Below, piece by piece: positions 61,086 through 64,000 of a DNA stretch of 64,000 nucleotides. Positions within the stretch are counted from its first letter, which is position 1. The number at the start of each line of letters is the position of its first letter. Origin of the DNA: DAOTWA01 sp034435955 (GTDB lineage: Bacteria > Chloroflexota > Anaerolineae > Anaerolineales > Anaerolineaceae); assembly GCA_034435955.1 (NCBI GenBank), contig DAOTWA010000045.1, positions 1-64,000 on the forward strand, in the 5' to 3' direction. The position numbers and the translations under genes were made by a program. Under the pieces are notes generated by a model. That model was not told where the DNA came from. It searched no databases and worked only from the letters and a program-made list of their open reading frames with translations.

Positions 61086-62000
61086 TCATTTCTGCACAAC
61101 GAGGGCCACCCAATCGGACATGGAACGCTGTTCGACGAGGCGAAGGCCATGGGGTATAGCGGCTTCGATGACGGCGGGAGCCTGGTCGGTGAGGATGCCA
61201 GAGAGGATCAGATGACCTCCCGGCTCGACCAGGTCGCCAAGGCCTTCGTCGAACAGACGGATGATGGTGGATGCCAGAATGTTCGCGAGAACGAGTGGAG
61301 CGGAAGCGAGAGTAAATTTCCACTCCAGCACATCGATCACCGAACCGAGGCCCAACTCCAAACGGCCAAGCAAGCCGTTTGCGGCGGCATTCTCCTGAGC
61401 GGCGCGCACCGCGGCGCTGTCCACGTCCACGGCGAGGGCCTGACTGGCACCCAACTTCAGCGCAGCGATGGAGAGGATGCCAGAACCGCAGCCCACGTCG
61501 ATCACCGGCCGGTCAGGGCGGACATATTTTTCGATTAACTCCAGGCAGAGCTGGGTGGTGGGGTGGGTGCCGGTGCCGAAAGCCATACTGGGGTCGATGC
61601 GCACCGGTATGCGGTGAGCGGCGTCGATCTGAATCCAGGCAGGGACGATCAGCAACCGTTCGCCAACCGGGATTGGATGGTAGTGCTCCTTCCAAGAAGC
61701 CATCCAGTCCTGATCGTCGATCGCACGGTAGGAAGGCTCGGGCAACGGCTGAATGCAGCTAAGGTGCCAGAGGGCTTCCTCGAGTCGCCGGCGCTTATCT
61801 TCCAGATGGGCATCGAAGGGCAGGTAGCCGAAAACACGCACAGGCCCGGCAGGCGTGCCTTCGACCTCCCCGTGGTCAAAGGACACGGCGTGCTCCATCA
61901 CAACGCCGTTAGAGACAAACCGGCCGAGGACATCGGCGACGGCCTCGGCCAGCTCCCCATCCACGAGGAGCGAGATTTCCAGCCAGCGGGCCTCAGCCAC
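61086..62000 (-). CDS. prmA: Ribosomal protein L11 methyltransferase
   Basis: 304 aa from GTG 62000. PrmA methylates L11 in the large ribosomal subunit. WLEISLLVDGELAEAVADVL is the N-terminal substrate-binding region. DPSMAFGTGTHPTTQLCLELIE and VIDVGCGSGILSIAALKLGA (about residue 165) are the SAM-domain signatures, with LVLANILASTIIRL as the catalytic NxxA-like block. Its start overlaps the dnaJ stop by 8 bp, a common dnaK-dnaJ-prmA arrangement. Confidence 0.95.
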   Translation of the reverse strand: MAEARWLEISLLVDGELAEAVADVLGRFVSNGVVMEHAVSFDHGEVEGTPAGPVRVFGYLPFDAHLEDKRRRLEEALWHLSCIQPLPEPSYRAIDDQDWMASWKEHYHPIPVGERLLIVPAWIQIDAAHRIPVRIDPSMAFGTGTHPTTQLCLELIEKYVRPDRPVIDVGCGSGILSIAALKLGASQALAVDVDSAAVRAAQENAAANGLLGRLELGLGSVIDVLEWKFTLASAPLVLANILASTIIRLFDEGLGDLVEPGGHLILSGILTDQAPAVIEAAIPHGLRLVEQRSMSDWVALVVQK

Positions 62001-63108
62001 CGAGGACCTCCTTGAGACGGTCGAAGAAACCGCGCTCCTGGGGGCTGGCCTGAGTGCCCAATGTTCTGGCGAGCTGTTCGAAGAGGCTGCGCTGCTCGGC
62101 GGTCAGATGAGAAGGCACTTCCACATTGACGATGACGAGCTGATCGCCGCGGCCATCACGGCGCAGATGAGGGATGCCCTTGCCCCGCAGGGTGAAGATT
62201 TTGCCAGGCTGGGTGCCCGGCGGTATATGCAATTTGGCGACACCGTCCAATGTGGGGACTTCAACTTCGGCGCCAAGGGCAGCCTGGGCGACATTGATAT
62301 TCAAGTCCAGGAGGACGTCATCGTTGCGGCGGCGGAAGTATTTGTGCGGGCGGACGATGATCTCCAGGTAAAAATTGCCATTCGGCCCACCGTACTGGCC
62401 GGGCTGGCCCTCGCCAGCCAGGCGGATCTGGGTGCCGGTATCTACGCCGGGTGGAATGGGCACGACCTTTTTGACGGTGCGGCGTTCCAGTCCGCGCCCG
62501 TGGCAGGTATGGCAGGGGGTATTGATGACCTCACCCGAGCCGTTGCAGGTTGGGCAGGTGGTCACCTGAACCATCGAGCCGAGGAAAGTCTGGCGCACCT
62601 GACGGACTTCACCGCGGCCGCCGCAGGTGGGGCAACGAATCGGACTGGTGCCGGGCTCGGCGCCCGAACCGCGGCAGGTGCTGCAGACCTCGTCGCGAGT
62701 GATTTCGATCTCCTTCTCGACACCGAAGACGGCTTCCTCGAAAGTCAGCTCAATTTTTTGGCTCAGGTCGCTGCCGCGGCGGGGTTGATTGCGCCGGCGG
62801 CGGCCAGCCCCGCCGCCGAAGCCGAAGAACTCTTCGAAGATGTCGGAAAGATCGATTGTAGAGAAGTCGGGCATGCCGCCGACGCCGTTCAAGCCCTCAA
62901 ATCCGTAGCGATCGTAGGCTGCGCGCCTCTCCGGGTCGGACAGGACGGCATAGGCTTCATTGATCTCCTTAAAACGCTCTTCGGCGTCGGGAGACTTGTT
63001 CACATCGGGGTGATACTGCCTGGCCAGGCGGCGAAAAGCCGACTTGAGTTCTTCCTCGGAAGCGTTGCGGCTAACCCCTAAAACCTCGTAGTAATCGCGT
63101 TGCGCCAT
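61993..63108 (-). CDS. dnaJ: Chaperone protein DnaJ
   Basis: 371 aa from ATG 63108. The J domain has the HPD triad at residues 33-35. A Gly/Phe-rich region (FFGFGGGAG) precedes the four zinc repeats CxxCxGxG: CSTCRGSG, CPTCGGRG, CPTCNGSG and CHTCHGRG. The client-binding domain follows. It stimulates DnaK, whose gene lies just upstream on the same strand. A perfect 13-bp hairpin lies between them. Confidence 0.97.
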   Translation of the reverse strand: MAQRDYYEVLGVSRNASEEELKSAFRRLARQYHPDVNKSPDAEERFKEINEAYAVLSDPERRAAYDRYGFEGLNGVGGMPDFSTIDLSDIFEEFFGFGGGAGRRRRNQPRRGSDLSQKIELTFEEAVFGVEKEIEITRDEVCSTCRGSGAEPGTSPIRCPTCGGRGEVRQVRQTFLGSMVQVTTCPTCNGSGEVINTPCHTCHGRGLERRTVKKVVPIPPGVDTGTQIRLAGEGQPGQYGGPNGNFYLEIIVRPHKYFRRRNDDVLLDLNINVAQAALGAEVEVPTLDGVAKLHIPPGTQPGKIFTLRGKGIPHLRRDGRGDQLVIVNVEVPSHLTAEQRSLFEQLARTLGTQASPQERGFFDRLKEVLGG

Positions 63109-63127
63109 GAAATTGCCCAACCTACCT

Positions 63128-63173
63128 CTTCACCCCCGGGTCTGGGTGAATTAAGCGATGCCCGGGGGTGAAG
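63128..63173 (-). terminator. Perfect hairpin between dnaK and dnaJ
   Basis: CTTCACCCCCGGG (63128-63140) / CCCGGGGGTGAAG (63161-63173), a 13-bp stem with a 20-nt loop. No T run follows on the minus strand, so it may mark mRNA processing or partial termination rather than a strong stop. Confidence 0.55.
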
Positions 63174-63194
63174 TCATTATCCAGTGTGACGGTG

Positions 63195-64000
63195 TTATAC
63201 CTGTTTAAATTCGCCATCCACCACATCTTCGCCGCCTGGAGCGGAACCGCCAGGAGGCGGGCCGCCCGGCGCACCAGAATCGCCGGAGCCGGCAGCGCCG
63301 CTGGTAGTGCCTGTTCCGGCGCCACCAGCCTGCTGGTAGGCCGCCGCGCCGACGCGCTGGATAATCTGACCGAGCTCTTCGGTCGCCTGGCGGATGGCGT
63401 TGATGTCATCGCCGTTCATCACCCCACGCACGCGGCTGATCGCATCCTGGGTCTGGGTGCGCAGGTCAGCAGGAACCTTATCGCCCAGGTCACGCAGGGT
63501 TTTCTCGGCGGTGTAAACGGTATTATCGGCGTAATTGCGCGCCTCGATGAGCTCCTTGCGCTTGCGGTCTTCCTCGGCGTGCTGCTCGGCTTCCTTGCGC
63601 ATGCGCTCGATCTCGGCTTCGGTCAGGCCAGATGAAGCGGTGATGACGATGTTCTGGCTGCGGCCGGTGGCCTTATCCTGGGCGGTGACTTTAAGGATGC
63701 CGTTGGCATCGATGTCAAAAGTGACTTCGATCTGGGGAACGCCGCGCGGGGCAGGGGGGATGCCATCCAGGATGAATTTGCCCAGGGATTTGTTATCCGC
63801 CGCCATGGGGCGTTCCCCCTGGAGGACATGGATTTCCACCTGGGTTTGATTATCGCTGGCGGTGGAGAAGATCTGGCTCTTGCGGGTAGGGATGGTGGTG
63901 TTGCGTTCGATCAAGGGGGTGGATACGCCGCCCAACGTTTCCACCGACAAAGTAAGCGGGGTAACGTCGAGGAGAAGGATGTCCTTCACTTCGCCGCCCA
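63195..64000 (-). CDS. dnaK: Chaperone protein DnaK (C-terminal part, cut by window edge)
   Basis: The last 268 or so residues of DnaK. The segment from GGEVKDILLLDVTPLTLSVE is the linker into the substrate-binding beta domain; VEIHVLQGERPMAADNKSLG and GVPQIEVTFDIDANGILKVTA are canonical. The helical lid and a Gly/Pro-rich tail ending in EDVVDGEFKQV follow. The N-terminal ATPase domain lies beyond position 64000. First gene seen of dnaK-dnaJ-prmA. Confidence 0.97.
   Translation of the reverse strand, partial: GGEVKDILLLDVTPLTLSVETLGGVSTPLIERNTTIPTRKSQIFSTASDNQTQVEIHVLQGERPMAADNKSLGKFILDGIPPAPRGVPQIEVTFDIDANGILKVTAQDKATGRSQNIVITASSGLTEAEIERMRKEAEQHAEEDRKRKELIEARNYADNTVYTAEKTLRDLGDKVPADLRTQTQDAISRVRGVMNGDDINAIRQATEELGQIIQRVGAAAYQQAGGAGTGTTSGAAGSGDSGAPGGPPPGGSAPGGEDVVDGEFKQV

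Overview
The window is a GC-rich, gene-dense stretch of bacterial chromosome with mostly housekeeping and metabolic genes on both strands. I found no phage, insertion sequence or CRISPR array. The gene set points to a Chloroflexota (Anaerolineae-like) bacterium. It has RNase J, a very long SecA, an ECF sigma/RskA pair, many Thr/Pro-rich lipoproteins, an F420-type reductase, GH42/ABC sugar uptake and a PyrF-PyrE fusion. The assignment is inference from gene content; no rRNA is present to confirm it.

Layout. 1-444: four tandem 97-bp units ending in a real tRNA-Asn gene. 655-5243: MBL hydrolase, a small unknown, mutY, pcm, a lipoprotein phosphoesterase and a CPBP protease, all on +. 5366-7276: RNase J (-) with a long leader that contains its own promoter and terminator. 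7369-11364: sigma/anti-sigma pair, an alkaline-phosphatase-fold protein, and a P-loop ATPase plus a 79-aa protein behind a LexA-like operator. 11611-21119 (with one + gene at 16573-17946): ParB-like protein and phosphoesterase, acpS, two M16 peptidases, an FAD/NADP reductase (+), M19 dipeptidase and ribosomal protein S1. 21395-28804: cNMP-binding protein, Nfu, a secreted protein, an alpha/beta hydrolase, a possible cysteine-peptidase-fold protein, a GNAT protein and a PP2C-like/propeller membrane protein.

28817-35637 is a sugar locus on the minus strand: GH42 beta-galactosidase, two permeases, a binding protein and a LacI regulator whose promoter carries three 12-bp-phased operators very like the ideal lac operator. 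35987-39672: tRNA-Val and pstSCAB. 39748-44591: dnaE-pfkA. 44813-54578: secA, surE and then a pyrimidine operon (pyrC-pyrB-pyrFE-pyrD) behind a leader with two tandem terminators. 54676-60964: lipoprotein, a degenerate SDR, an F420-type reductase, methyltransferases and a PadR-controlled membrane-protein operon. 60965-64000: dnaK-dnaJ-prmA on the minus strand, with dnaK cut by the window edge.

Promoters are often near-consensus (TTGACA-like, 16-17 bp, TATAAT). At several genes the -10 box lies only 6-10 bp from the start codon, which suggests leaderless mRNAs. The signals most worth following are regulatory or structural: the tRNA-derived repeat array, the RNase J leader RNA, the SOS-like ATPase pair, the lac-like triple operator, an orphan small RNA candidate near 34.4 kb, and the pyr leader.
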